Below, piece after piece: positions 40,892 to 50,358 of a stretch of 64,000 nucleotides of DNA. The stretch comes from Heteroscillospira sp050943935 (GTDB taxonomy: Bacteria; Bacillota; Clostridia; Oscillospirales; Oscillospiraceae): positions 1-64,000 of the forward strand of contig JBMNQC010000001.1 in assembly GCA_050943935.1 (NCBI GenBank), in the 5' to 3' direction. Below the pieces are notes generated by a model, which worked only from the letters and a program-made list of their open reading frames with translations, was not told where the DNA came from and ran no database searches. Both the position numbers and the translations under genes were made by a program. Every line of letters begins with the position of its first letter. Within the stretch, counting starts at the first letter, position 1.

Positions 40892-41656
40892 TTATATTCT
40901 GTTTATTGCGCAGAAATAGTCCAGGAAGCTCCCGGCAGCTTCCTCCAGTTCAGTCCCGGCAAGAGCGCCGGCTATATCACGCAGTATCTTTTTTCCCGTG
41001 GTGTTGGAGAAATAGCGTATCTCCACCTTGCCCCAAGGCTTGGTGGTGCTCTCCGCGTCGAAATAGTCCCAGAACATCAGACAGCTCTCATCCGGCAGTC
41101 GGAGCCGATATTTGTCATGGGCGCAGACAACGCCGTCCGTGCAGTATGCGCCGTCAAAATCCTCACGGGCCATAAAGGCGCCGATAATACGCCGCTCCGC
41201 CTCCGGCGCTCCCTCGTCCAGCCGGGTGAGCAGGCACATGGAGTTTGCGCGCAGACGGGAGGGTTTTCTGGGTTCGCCGCGGGATTCACCGCTGAGATAG
41301 CGCCCGGCGCAGGCACTCCAGGAATCAAACACGTCTTCAGCTGTATTCTCCACCATGCCGAACGCCGCCTGGGATTTTGGCGTTATACGCATGGTACGCA
41401 GTCTTCTCCGTCTCTCCCATTTTTCGGTGCGCTCGCGCTTTCTGCGCTTTTCTTCCTTATTAATACGCCCAAGCATTGCGTCTACGCCGCCTTGCAGCTC
41501 ATCGTCATTGAAGGTCAGGAAATGTGACAGCGCCTGGGGGAAGAGGAATTTTTTCACCTCGTCACCAAATTTGACGGTAATGGCTCCGTCCTTGACTCCG
41601 GCCACAACTCCGCTGCCGTATTTTATATGGGTTACCGAACGCCCGCTGTATTTCAT
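40892..41656 (-). CDS. Unknown protein with N-terminal Tudor/SH3-like module
   Basis: 254 residues from ATG 41656, 14 bp after the ctc gene stop. Residues 1-45 (VTHIKYGSGVVAGVKDGAITVKFGDEVKKF) look like the SH3/Tudor-type fold seen at the C-terminus of UvrD/PcrA-like helicases. Then a very basic helix (about 60-90, EEKRRKRERTEKWERRRR), and a C-terminal region of unknown type with CLMFWDYFDAE and KVEIRYFSN. The first module and basic helix suggest nucleic acid or RNA polymerase contact. The context (rpoC, L25, S12) is suggestive only. Confidence 0.7.
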   Translation of the reverse strand: MKYSGRSVTHIKYGSGVVAGVKDGAITVKFGDEVKKFLFPQALSHFLTFNDDELQGGVDAMLGRINKEEKRRKRERTEKWERRRRLRTMRITPKSQAAFGMVENTAEDVFDSWSACAGRYLSGESRGEPRKPSRLRANSMCLLTRLDEGAPEAERRIIGAFMAREDFDGAYCTDGVVCAHDKYRLRLPDESCLMFWDYFDAESTTKPWGKVEIRYFSNTTGKKILRDIAGALAGTELEEAAGSFLDYFCAINRI

Positions 41657-41670
41657 ATCCGCACCGTGCC

Positions 41671-42210
41671 TTACATTGCGCCGGAGACCTTTACCACCAG
41701 GTTGTCTCCGGGGCAAAGTATCTCTATTCGCTCATTTTTAGCCAGCTCCAGGTCGGATACGGTCACGCAGCGGCTTTTCGGCAGGTCGCACAGGTCTACC
41801 GCAACAGTCTCCACCAAATCTGCGGGCAGGGCGCAGTATGGCAGCTCGAACATCTCCTGTCCTATATATCCGGGGATCTTCTCACGGTTCAGCAGCACTA
41901 TCTGTGCGCTGGCGTTCACAGGGCGGTTATCGTGAAGCTTCTGGAACTCAATGTGCTCAATTTCGTTCTTCAGCTGGTTCCTGTCAGCGCACTTCAGAAG
42001 GCACACCAGCTTGCGTCCGTCCATGTCCAAAGCTACCATAGCCCCTCTGGAGTGTGCGCGGAGCATTTTATCGGCCTCACCGCGCTCAAGCTGCACAGAA
42101 ATGGATTCCGCCATGCCGTAACCATAAACAGTGGCCGGAACAAATCCGTTTCTGCGAAGCTGCTTTACTTTTTCCTGCTTCTGTCTGGCCTGTACCTTGA
42201 TAGTATACAT
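41671..42210 (-). CDS. Ribosomal protein L25/general stress protein Ctc family
   Basis: 179 residues from ATG 42210 (GGGAGG SD). N-terminal L25 domain: TIKVQARQKQEKVKQLRRNGFVPATVYGYG with a later HIEFQKL; C-terminal TL5/Ctc beta domain (about 95-179) with ELPYCALPADLVETVAVDL. L25 binds 5S rRNA; Ctc forms are stress-linked in Bacillus. Placed between rpoC and rpsL, with its own promoter and hairpin leader. Confidence 0.88.
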   Translation of the reverse strand: MYTIKVQARQKQEKVKQLRRNGFVPATVYGYGMAESISVQLERGEADKMLRAHSRGAMVALDMDGRKLVCLLKCADRNQLKNEIEHIEFQKLHDNRPVNASAQIVLLNREKIPGYIGQEMFELPYCALPADLVETVAVDLCDLPKSRCVTVSDLELAKNERIEILCPGDNLVVKVSGAM

Positions 42211-42367
42211 TTTTGTACCTCCCAAATAATATCGCCGTGAAAACCGCCGCCTGTAAAAAAAGAAAGGCTTTTCATACGGCGCTCCTTCAGCGCAATACCA
42301 AAAGCCCTTCTCAATAAGACGGTTCTTTTATATTAGATTTCAATAAGCTGTTTTTGCTTTCACAGGT
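42211..42367 (-). promoter_or_regulatory. Leader with internal terminator before the L25/Ctc gene
   Basis: On the minus strand AAGGGCTTTTGGTAT and CGTATGAAAAGCCTTT pair into a long hairpin that encloses GCGC/GCGC and is followed by a run of Ts (about 42254-42312), 44 bp before the start codon. Inside it AAGGAG precedes an ATG of a 36-codon frame that would run into the L25 coding region. This looks like an attenuator, perhaps autoregulatory. Confidence 0.6.
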
Positions 42368-42373
42368 ATTTAG

Positions 42374-42402
42374 ATTATACCATATGTAAAATAAAAACGC
42401 AA
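42374..42402 (-). promoter_or_regulatory. Promoter of the L25/Ctc gene
   Basis: TTGCGT (42397-42402), 17-bp spacer, TATAAT (42374-42379). Confidence 0.8.
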
Positions 42403-42495
42403 GGTTTAATTCATATATAGAAAAATATATTGAAAATACTTTGTATACAAAAATGTCGAAACGCAGGATTTTCCGCATTGTAATCAAAAATACGC

Positions 42496-42524
42496 AAAAA
42501 AGACGCCCGGCGGGCGTCTTTTTT
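42496..42524 (-). terminator. rpoBC terminator
   Basis: AAAAAAGACGCCCG/CGGGCGTCTTTTTT stem, 9 bp past the rpoC stop. The rest of 42403-42495 is AT-rich with no gene seen. Confidence 0.9.
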
Positions 42525-42532
42525 ATATTGAT

Positions 42533-45500
42533 TTAAAGAGCGTTGCTGCGGCCAACCAGAGCGGAGAGATCAACATAGTTCTCAGGCTCTGCATTTTCCT
42601 TTTCCACGGTCTTGCAGTCAAAATCACGGTAGGCGGCCAGACCGCTGCCTGCGGGGATGAGCTTACCGATTATGACGTTTTCCTTAAGTCCGACCAGGTG
42701 GTCCACCTTGCCCTTGATGGCGGCGTCGGTGAGCACGCGGGTTGTCTCCTGGAAGGAGGCGGCGCTGAGGAAGCTCTCGGTAGCCAGGGAAGCCTTGGTA
42801 ATACCCATGAGTATCTGAGTGTAGGTGGGCAGTACAAGTCCCTCCTCACCGGCGTTCATGCGCTTCTTGATAGCGCGGTACTCGCTCTTGAACTCGCTGA
42901 CATCCACGACGGAGCCGGAGAGCAGCTGGCTGCTGCCGGCCTCCTCCACACGCACCTTGCGCATCATCTGGCGGACAATGACCTCAATATGCTTATCGTT
43001 TATGTCAACGCCCTGCTGACGGTACACCTTCTGAACTTCCTGGATAAGGTAGTTGCGGCAGGCGCTCAGTCCGCAGACCCGGAGTACATCGTGGGGGCTC
43101 ATGGCGCCGGGGGTGAGGCGGTCGCCCTGCTCCACCATCTGGCCGTCGCTAACCAGCAGGCTGGCGTATGGCAGATTATATACCACCGTCTCGCCCTGAG
43201 CCTCGTTGGTGATGGTAACGGCGCACATAGCGGTCTTTTTGGTATCCTCAATGGAGACGCGGCCGCTTATTTCGGCCAGCTGAGCCATCTTCTTGGGCTT
43301 GCGGGCCTCAAACAGCTCCTCAACACGGGGAAGACCCTGAGTGATATCGTCACCGGCGATACCGCCGGTATGGAAGGTACGCATGGTAAGCTGGGTGCCG
43401 GGCTCACCTATGGACTGGGCGGCAATTACACCGACAGCCTCGCCGGCATTGACGGGCTGGCCAACAGCCAGGTTGATGCCGTAGCAGTGAGCGCACACGC
43501 CGCTCTTGGCGTCACAGGTGAGAACAGAGCGAATCTTAATCTCATGGATGCCTCTGGACTCCAGAATGGCGGCATCTTCGGTCATAAGCATATGGCTGCG
43601 GTCGAAGATTACCGCGCCGGTCTCGGGATCGCAGATATCGTCGGCGGGATAGCGGCCATGGATACTGTCACCGAAGGACTGAACCACCTGTCCCTTGTCA
43701 TAGACAGCGGACACGGTGATACCGTCGTGAGTGCCGCAGTCGGGCTCACGGATGATGACATCCTGGGAGACGTCGACCAGACGGCGGGTCAGATAACCGG
43801 AGTCGGCGGTACGCAGAGCGGTATCGGTCAGACCCTTTCGGGCGCCTCGGGAGGAAATGAAGTACTCCAGAACGCTCAGACCTTCACGGAAGTTGGAGCG
43901 GATGGGTATCTCAATGGTTCGGCCGGCGGCGTTGGCCATAAGGCCGCGCATACCTGCCAGCTGACGTATCTGGTTCATGCTGCCTCGGGCACCGGAGTTC
44001 GCCATCATGTAGATGGGGTTGAACTCGTCCAGGCAGTTCTGCAGAGCATTGATGACATCCTTGGTGGTCTGCTCCCACTCCTTGACAACCAGGCGGTAGC
44101 GCTCATCATCGGTGATGAATCCGCGGCGGAACTGGCGTTCAATATCCAGAGTCTTTTTCTCGGTGTCAGCTATCAGGGTCTGCTTCTCAGAGGGCACGGT
44201 CATATCGGCTATGGAGATGGTGATGGCGCCGCGGGTGGAGAACTTATAGCCCAGAGCCTTGATGTTATCCAGCACCTCGGCGGAGATGGTGAAGCCATAC
44301 TTGCTTATGCAGCGGTCAATAATATCGCCCAGCTGCTTCTTGCCGACGCGGAAGCCTATCTCATAATCGAAGGCGTGCTCGGGGTCGCTGCGGTCAACAT
44401 AGCCCAGCTCCTGAGGAATGGGTTCATTGAAGATGATGCGGCCGACGGTGGTGTTTATGAGCTTCTGGCGCTTTTCACCGTCGATGACCTTGGTGACGCG
44501 GACGCGGATGGGGCTGTGGATGCCCACGACGCCCTCGTTATAGGCCATGATAGCCTCATTGGGAGAGCTGAAGGCCTTGCCCGTGCCCTGCTCGTTGCGC
44601 TCGAAGGTCAGGTAGTAGGAACCCAGAATCATATCCTGGGTGGGAACGGTAACGGGATGTCCGTCCTGGGGACGCAGCAGATTGTTGGCGGAGAGCATCA
44701 GGATGCGTGCCTCTGCCTGAGCCTCTGCGCTCAGGGGAACGTGAACTGCCATCTGGTCACCATCAAAGTCGGCGTTGAAGGCGGTGCAGACCAGGGGGTG
44801 CAGGCGGATGGCGCGGCCTTCCACCAGTACTGGCTCAAAGGCCTGGATGCCCAGACGGTGCAGGGTAGGCGCACGGTTGAGCATGACGGGGTGGTCCTTG
44901 ATGACGATATCAAGAGCGTCCCACACCTCGGTGCGGCCCTTGTCCACCATTTTCTTGGCGGATTTGATGTTGTTGGCGACGCCGTCCTCAACCAGCTTCT
45001 TCATTACGAAGGGGCGGAACAGCTCTATAGCCATCTCCTTGGGCAGGCCGCACTGATAAATCTTCAGGTCGGGGCCTACGACGATAACGCTTCGGCCGGA
45101 GTAGTCCACACGCTTGCCCAGCAGGTTCTGGCGGAAGCGGCCCTGCTTACCCTTCAGCATATCGCTGAGGGACTTGAGGGCGCGGGAGTTGGCGCCGGTG
45201 ACGGGGCGGCCGCGGCGGCCGTTGTCAATAAGGGCGTCCACAGCCTCCTGCAGCATGCGCTTCTCGTTGCGGACTATGATATCGGGGGCGTTGAGCTGAA
45301 GCAGGCGCTTCAGACGGTTGTTGCGGTTGATGACGCGGCGGTACAGGTCGTTCAGGTCGCTGGTGGCGAAGCGGCCGCCGTCCAGCTGGATAAGGGGACG
45401 GATATCCGCCGGCAGAACGGGCAGCACATCAATTACCATCCAGGTGGGGTCGTTCTCGCTGAGGCGGAAGGCCTCGGCGACCTCAAGGCGCTTTATGAGC

Positions 45501-46237
45501 TTTGCCTTCTTCTGGCCGGAGGCGTCCTTCAGCTCGCCGCGGAGCTGCTCGCAGAGGGCGGTCAGACCGTTGAGGCCCGCCATTTCCTTGGCATCATCCT
45601 CGGTAAACTCCTGAGCATCCTTCTCCTCCAGCTCCCAGCTGCGCTTCTTGCGCATCAGCTCCACCTTGCGGCGGGCATCGGTATCGTTAAGACCCACGGT
45701 GGCCAGGAGTTTCTCCACGGCCTCGGCGCCCATTCCGGCGTCAAAATCGTCCTCATACTTTTCCCGATAGTCGCGGTACTCCTTCTCGGAGAGCAGCTGT
45801 CCCTTGGCCAGAGGCGCAAAGCCGGGATCGGTGACGATATAGGAGCCGAAGTACAGCACCTTTTCAAGGTTTCTGGGAGTGATATCCAGAAGCAGGCCCA
45901 TACGGGAGGGGATGCCCTTGAAATACCAGATGTGGCTGACGGGAGAGGCCAGCTCTATATGGCCCATGCGCTCACGGCGGACGTTGGAGCGTGTGACCTC
46001 AACGCCGCAGCGGTCGCAGACCTTGCCCTTGTAGCGAATCTTCTTATACTTTCCGCAGTGGCATTCCCAGTCCTTGGTGGGTCCGAAAATGCGCTCGCAG
46101 TAAAGTCCGTCGCGCTCGGGCTTAAGAGTGCGGTAGTTTATAGTCTCGGGCTTTTTCACCTCGCCGTGAGACCAGGATCTAATCATATCGGGAGAGGCAA
46201 TGCCGATTTTAATTGCGTCAAAGGGTGTATAGCTCAT
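42533..46237 (-). CDS. rpoC: RNA polymerase beta' subunit
   Basis: 1234 residues. N-terminal zinc site CHCGKYKKIRYKGKVCDRCG, clamp region, catalytic NADFDGDQMAVHVPLS, rudder/bridge region with ANSGARGSMNQIRQLAGMRGL, second zinc site around CDAKSGVCAHCYG, and C-terminal clamp. Starts 3 bp after the rpoB stop. Confidence 0.99.
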   Translation of the reverse strand: MSYTPFDAIKIGIASPDMIRSWSHGEVKKPETINYRTLKPERDGLYCERIFGPTKDWECHCGKYKKIRYKGKVCDRCGVEVTRSNVRRERMGHIELASPVSHIWYFKGIPSRMGLLLDITPRNLEKVLYFGSYIVTDPGFAPLAKGQLLSEKEYRDYREKYEDDFDAGMGAEAVEKLLATVGLNDTDARRKVELMRKKRSWELEEKDAQEFTEDDAKEMAGLNGLTALCEQLRGELKDASGQKKAKLIKRLEVAEAFRLSENDPTWMVIDVLPVLPADIRPLIQLDGGRFATSDLNDLYRRVINRNNRLKRLLQLNAPDIIVRNEKRMLQEAVDALIDNGRRGRPVTGANSRALKSLSDMLKGKQGRFRQNLLGKRVDYSGRSVIVVGPDLKIYQCGLPKEMAIELFRPFVMKKLVEDGVANNIKSAKKMVDKGRTEVWDALDIVIKDHPVMLNRAPTLHRLGIQAFEPVLVEGRAIRLHPLVCTAFNADFDGDQMAVHVPLSAEAQAEARILMLSANNLLRPQDGHPVTVPTQDMILGSYYLTFERNEQGTGKAFSSPNEAIMAYNEGVVGIHSPIRVRVTKVIDGEKRQKLINTTVGRIIFNEPIPQELGYVDRSDPEHAFDYEIGFRVGKKQLGDIIDRCISKYGFTISAEVLDNIKALGYKFSTRGAITISIADMTVPSEKQTLIADTEKKTLDIERQFRRGFITDDERYRLVVKEWEQTTKDVINALQNCLDEFNPIYMMANSGARGSMNQIRQLAGMRGLMANAAGRTIEIPIRSNFREGLSVLEYFISSRGARKGLTDTALRTADSGYLTRRLVDVSQDVIIREPDCGTHDGITVSAVYDKGQVVQSFGDSIHGRYPADDICDPETGAVIFDRSHMLMTEDAAILESRGIHEIKIRSVLTCDAKSGVCAHCYGINLAVGQPVNAGEAVGVIAAQSIGEPGTQLTMRTFHTGGIAGDDITQGLPRVEELFEARKPKKMAQLAEISGRVSIEDTKKTAMCAVTITNEAQGETVVYNLPYASLLVSDGQMVEQGDRLTPGAMSPHDVLRVCGLSACRNYLIQEVQKVYRQQGVDINDKHIEVIVRQMMRKVRVEEAGSSQLLSGSVVDVSEFKSEYRAIKKRMNAGEEGLVLPTYTQILMGITKASLATESFLSAASFQETTRVLTDAAIKGKVDHLVGLKENVIIGKLIPAGSGLAAYRDFDCKTVEKENAEPENYVDLSALVGRSNAL

Positions 46238-46240
46238 TGA

Positions 46241-49200
46241 TTATTCCTCCTCGTCAGCATCAGTTGCGAGGTCATCGCCCTCATCGCCATAGACCTCGTC
46301 ATCGCTCTCGTAGTCACCCAGGAGAAGCTCATCCTCGTCCACGCTCTCGATGGTGTAGCCGCTGGCTTCGATCTCGCTGTCATCAGATTCGTACTTAAGT
46401 TCGTCCTTGAAGTTGGGGACGAAATCATCCTCATCCTCGTTTTTGAGCTCAATCTCCTGTCCCAGTTCATCCAGCACGCGGATATCCAGGCAGAGGGACT
46501 GCAGCTCCTTGACCAGAACCTTAAAGGATTCGGGCACGCCGGGCTGAGGAATATTGTGGCCCTTTACAATGGCCTCATAGGTCTTGACACGGCCGTTCAC
46601 ATCGTCGGACTTGACGGTGAGGATTTCCTGCAGGGTATAGGCTGCGCCGTAGGCCTCCAGAGCCCAGACTTCCATTTCACCGAAGCGCTGGCCGCCGAAC
46701 TGGGCCTTGCCGCCCAGAGGCTGCTGGGTGACCATGGAGTAGGGGCCGGTGGAACGGGCGTGAATCTTATCATCGACCAGATGGTGGAGCTTGAGGAAGT
46801 AGACATAGCCGACGGTAACGGGGTTATCGAAGGCCTGACCGGTGCGTCCGTCATAAAGGACGCTCTTACCGTCGGTACGCAGGCCGGCCTGCTCCAGGGT
46901 CTGGCGGATCTCATCCTCGGTGGCGCCGTTGAAGATGGGGGTAGCCACCTTCCAGCCCAGAGCCTGAGCCGCATAGCCCAGATGGACCTCCAGCACCTGA
47001 CCGATATTCATACGGGAGGGCACGCCCAGGGGGTTAAGGACGATATCCAGAGGAGTACCGTCGGGCAGGTAGGGCATATCCTCCTTGGGCAGGATGCGGG
47101 AGACAACGCCCTTGTTGCCGTGACGGCCGGCCATCTTATCGCCCACGGAGATTTTTCTCTTCTGAGCAATATAGACGCGGACGACCTGATTCACGCCGGG
47201 TCCCAGTTCGTCGCCGTTCTCGCGGGTAAAGCGCTTAACGTCGACTATGATGCCGCGCTCACCGTGGGGCACCTTCAGAGAGGTGTCGCGGACCTCGCGG
47301 GCCTTTTCACCGAAGATGGCGCGCAGCAGGCGCTCCTCGGCGGTGAGGTCGGTCTCGCCCTTGGGAGTGACCTTGCCCACCAGAATGTCGCCGGGGTGGA
47401 CCTCGGCGCCCACGGAGATGATTCCGCGGTCGTCCAGATACTTCAGCGCGTCCTCGCCCACTCCGGGGATATCCCGGGTGATCTCCTCGGGTCCCAGCTT
47501 GGTGTCGCGGGCGTTGCACTCGTATTCTTCAATATGGATGGAAGTAAACACATCCTCCATAACCAGACGCTCGTTGAGCAGGATGGCGTCCTCGTAGTTG
47601 TAGCCTTCCCATGTCATAAAGCCGACAAGGATGTTCTTACCCAGAGCAAGCTCGCCCTCGCTGGTGGAGGGGCCGTCGGCAATGACCTGTCCGGCGGTGA
47701 CACGCTCGCCGCGGGAGACAATGGGGCGCTGGTTGACGCAGTTGCTCTGGTTTGAGCGCTGGAACTTCAGCAGAGGATAGGTCCTGGTGTGTCCGTCGTC
47801 GTGGCGGATGGTGATATCGGTAGCGCAGACGTTCACAACCTCACCGTCGCTGTCGGCGACGATAACAACGCCGGAGTCTACGGCGCACTTATGCTCAATA
47901 CCGGTGCCGACTATGGGCGCCTGAGTGGTGAGCAGAGGCACAGCCTGACGCTGCATGTTGGCGCCCATCAGAGCGCGGTTGGCGTCGTCGTTCTGGAGGA
48001 AGGGGATCATGGCGGTGGCTATGGAAACCATCTGGCGGGGGGACATATCAATGAGGTCCACTCTCTCCCGGTCGACCTCGACGATCTCGTCGCGGTGGCG
48101 GCAGATAACACGCTTATTTGCCAGGCAGCCGTTTTCATCCAGAGGCTCGGTGGCGGTGGCTATGGTGTAGTTATCCTCAACGTCGGCGGTGAGGTACATT
48201 ACCTCATCGGTAACGCGGCAGGTACCCTGCTCCACGCGGCGGTAGGGGGCCACAATAAAGCCGTACTCATTTACCTGTGCATAGCTGGAGAGATAGGAGA
48301 TAAGGCCGATGTTGGGGCCTTCGGGAGTCTCTATGGGGCACAGCCGTCCGTAGTGGCTGTAGTGAACGTCACGGACTTCGAAGCTGGCGCGCTCACGGCT
48401 CAGACCGCCGGGGCCAAGAGCGGAGATACGGCGCTTGTGGGTCAGCTCGGCCAGAGGGTTGTTCTGATCCATAAACTGGCTCAGGGGGGATGAACCGAAG
48501 AACTCCTTAATGGCGGCGGTAATGGGACGGATGTTGATAAGGCTCTGGGGAGTGACAATATCCAGATCCTGCAGGGTCATGCGCTCGCGCACGACACGCT
48601 CCATGCGGCTGAAGCCGATGCGGAACTGGTTCTGCAGCAGCTCGCCGACACAGCGCATACGGCGGTTGCCCAGATGGTCTATATCGTCCTTCTCGCCTAT
48701 GCCGTGGGCAAGGCAGTTGAGGTAGTTGACAGATGCGAACACATCGTCAACGATAATGTGCTTGGGGATGAGGTCGTTAATGTTCTCGGCAATGGCCTCG
48801 CGCAGAGCATCGCCGGAATACTGCTCCATAAGCTGCTTGAGTATGATGAAGCGAACCTTTTCCTTGATGCCCAGCTCTGCGGGGTCGAAGTCCACAAAGT
48901 TCTTCAGATCCACCATGCCGTTGGAGAATACGCGGACGGTTTTTCCGTTCTCCAGCTGCAGATAGACATCTACTACGCCGCGGCTGCAGAAGTTTTCGGC
49001 CTGCTCACGGGTGACGGTCTCGCCTGCGTCGGCAAGGATCTCTCCGGTAAGGGGGTCGCAGACGGGGTTGGCCAGCTTGTAGCCGATGATACGGGGATAC
49101 AGGGAGAGCTTTTTATTGAACTTGTAGCGGCCCACGGCGCTAAGCTCGTAGCGGCGGCGGTCGAAGAACAGGCCGTCCAGCAGGCTCTCTGCGCTGTCCA

Positions 49201-49996
49201 CAGTCGGGGGATCGCCGGGACGGAGCTTGCGGTATATCTCCAGCAGAGCCTCCTCGCGGGTGTGGCAGGTGTCCTTATCCAGAGTGGCGAGAATACGCTC
49301 GTCATCATAGAACACGGCGCGCAGCTGCTCATCGGTGGTGGCGCCCACCACGGTATCGGTGCAGCTGAGCCAGGTATAGGGCTTGTCGGGACGGTAGATG
49401 CCCATGGCCTTCAGCAGCCAGGTGATGGGCAGCTTGCGGTTTTTGTCTATGCGGACATAGAAAATATCGTTCAGGTCGGTCTCATACTCCAGCCATGCGC
49501 CGTGATAGGGTATGGCGGTGGTGCTGTAGACAGAGGTCTGGGTCTTGTCCGTTCTCTTGTCGAAGTAGACGCCGGGAGAGCGGACGATCTGGGAGACGAT
49601 GACGCGCTCTGCGCCGTTGATGATAAAGGTTCCTCCCTCAGTCATGATGGGGAAGTCGCCCATGAATATCTCCTGCTCCTTGATCTCCTCGGTCTCCTTA
49701 TTGCGCAGGCGCACATAGACCTTGAGGGGAGCGGCGTAGTTGGCGTCTCTGGCCTTGCATTCCTTGATGGAATACTTGGGCTTCTCGTCCATGGAGTAAT
49801 CCACGAAGCTCAGCTCAAGATTTCCGGAATAGTCGGTGATGGTGGCAACGTCTTTAAAGACATCGCGCAATCCCTCTTCAAGAAACCATTTGTAGGAGTT
49901 CTTCTGAACCTCGAGGAGGTTCGGCATTTCCTGGAGCTCTTCCTTTTTGGCAAAGCTCTTTCGCACGGTCTTACCGTAGCTGACGTCCTTTGGCAC
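46241..49996 (-). CDS. rpoB: RNA polymerase beta subunit
   Basis: 1251 residues from GTG 49996 (AAGGAG and AAGGAC upstream). Rifampicin pocket FFGSSPLSQFMDQNN and THKRRISALGPGG is wild type. Conserved YSHYGRLCPIETPEGPN and, near the C-terminus, KMAGRHGNKGVVSR and GGKAQFGGQRFGEMEVWALEAYGA. The last 60 residues are a highly acidic tail (DEDDFV..DDE..DEEE), a lineage-variable extension. The rplJ-rplL genes usually upstream are absent; the neighbour is a divergent mannosyltransferase gene. Confidence 0.99.
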   Translation of the reverse strand: MPKDVSYGKTVRKSFAKKEELQEMPNLLEVQKNSYKWFLEEGLRDVFKDVATITDYSGNLELSFVDYSMDEKPKYSIKECKARDANYAAPLKVYVRLRNKETEEIKEQEIFMGDFPIMTEGGTFIINGAERVIVSQIVRSPGVYFDKRTDKTQTSVYSTTAIPYHGAWLEYETDLNDIFYVRIDKNRKLPITWLLKAMGIYRPDKPYTWLSCTDTVVGATTDEQLRAVFYDDERILATLDKDTCHTREEALLEIYRKLRPGDPPTVDSAESLLDGLFFDRRRYELSAVGRYKFNKKLSLYPRIIGYKLANPVCDPLTGEILADAGETVTREQAENFCSRGVVDVYLQLENGKTVRVFSNGMVDLKNFVDFDPAELGIKEKVRFIILKQLMEQYSGDALREAIAENINDLIPKHIIVDDVFASVNYLNCLAHGIGEKDDIDHLGNRRMRCVGELLQNQFRIGFSRMERVVRERMTLQDLDIVTPQSLINIRPITAAIKEFFGSSPLSQFMDQNNPLAELTHKRRISALGPGGLSRERASFEVRDVHYSHYGRLCPIETPEGPNIGLISYLSSYAQVNEYGFIVAPYRRVEQGTCRVTDEVMYLTADVEDNYTIATATEPLDENGCLANKRVICRHRDEIVEVDRERVDLIDMSPRQMVSIATAMIPFLQNDDANRALMGANMQRQAVPLLTTQAPIVGTGIEHKCAVDSGVVIVADSDGEVVNVCATDITIRHDDGHTRTYPLLKFQRSNQSNCVNQRPIVSRGERVTAGQVIADGPSTSEGELALGKNILVGFMTWEGYNYEDAILLNERLVMEDVFTSIHIEEYECNARDTKLGPEEITRDIPGVGEDALKYLDDRGIISVGAEVHPGDILVGKVTPKGETDLTAEERLLRAIFGEKAREVRDTSLKVPHGERGIIVDVKRFTRENGDELGPGVNQVVRVYIAQKRKISVGDKMAGRHGNKGVVSRILPKEDMPYLPDGTPLDIVLNPLGVPSRMNIGQVLEVHLGYAAQALGWKVATPIFNGATEDEIRQTLEQAGLRTDGKSVLYDGRTGQAFDNPVTVGYVYFLKLHHLVDDKIHARSTGPYSMVTQQPLGGKAQFGGQRFGEMEVWALEAYGAAYTLQEILTVKSDDVNGRVKTYEAIVKGHNIPQPGVPESFKVLVKELQSLCLDIRVLDELGQEIELKNEDEDDFVPNFKDELKYESDDSEIEASGYTIESVDEDELLLGDYESDDEVYGDEGDDLATDADEEE

Positions 49997-50147
49997 TTGT
50001 CCTTCACTCCTTGTAGTACATATTCGATACGCCCGGCGGCGTTGCAAGATTTTCCGTGAACCCAGTTGATTTTTTCTGTAAATCTGTTACAATAGGGTCA
50101 CAAGCAAAGTGGGATATTACCCCTACTTTAACTTTATATAGCAAGAT

Positions 50148-50177
50148 ATTATATCATTAATTTATGATGCCTGTCAA
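50148..50177 (-). promoter_or_regulatory. rpoBC promoter
   Basis: TTGACA (50172-50177), 18-bp spacer, TATAAT (50148-50153). The leader to rpoB is about 145 nt with small GC hairpins (GGGTAATATCCC). 50178-50312 holds nothing recognisable. Confidence 0.85.
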
Positions 50178-50312
50178 GTATATCAGGCATATTTTTGCTT
50201 TTTGGCGGTTTGCATGAATGCACCGCCCTTTTTTATTCCCATTTTTTATACTTCAGCGTCTTTCCGCCATTTTTCCGGCTCTTTTTCGGTAGAGTTTTTC
50301 GCCCGGATGTAG

Positions 50313-50318
50313 TATAAT
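50313..50318 (+). promoter_or_regulatory. Probable -10 of the mannosyltransferase operon
   Basis: TATAAT at 50313-50318; the -35 at 17-bp spacing (TAGAGT) is weak. Confidence 0.45.
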
Positions 50319-50358
50319 ATGGTTTAACAACGAATCATTTCTGTGGAGGACCCAGTAC

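Noticed and set aside
42698..46240. 1180-codon open frame antisense to rpoC, with similar long frames antisense to rpoB, fusA and nfnAB
   Set aside because: These are GC-driven mirror frames of highly conserved genes; the translations are Gly/Ala/Leu/His-rich with no domain and no SD.
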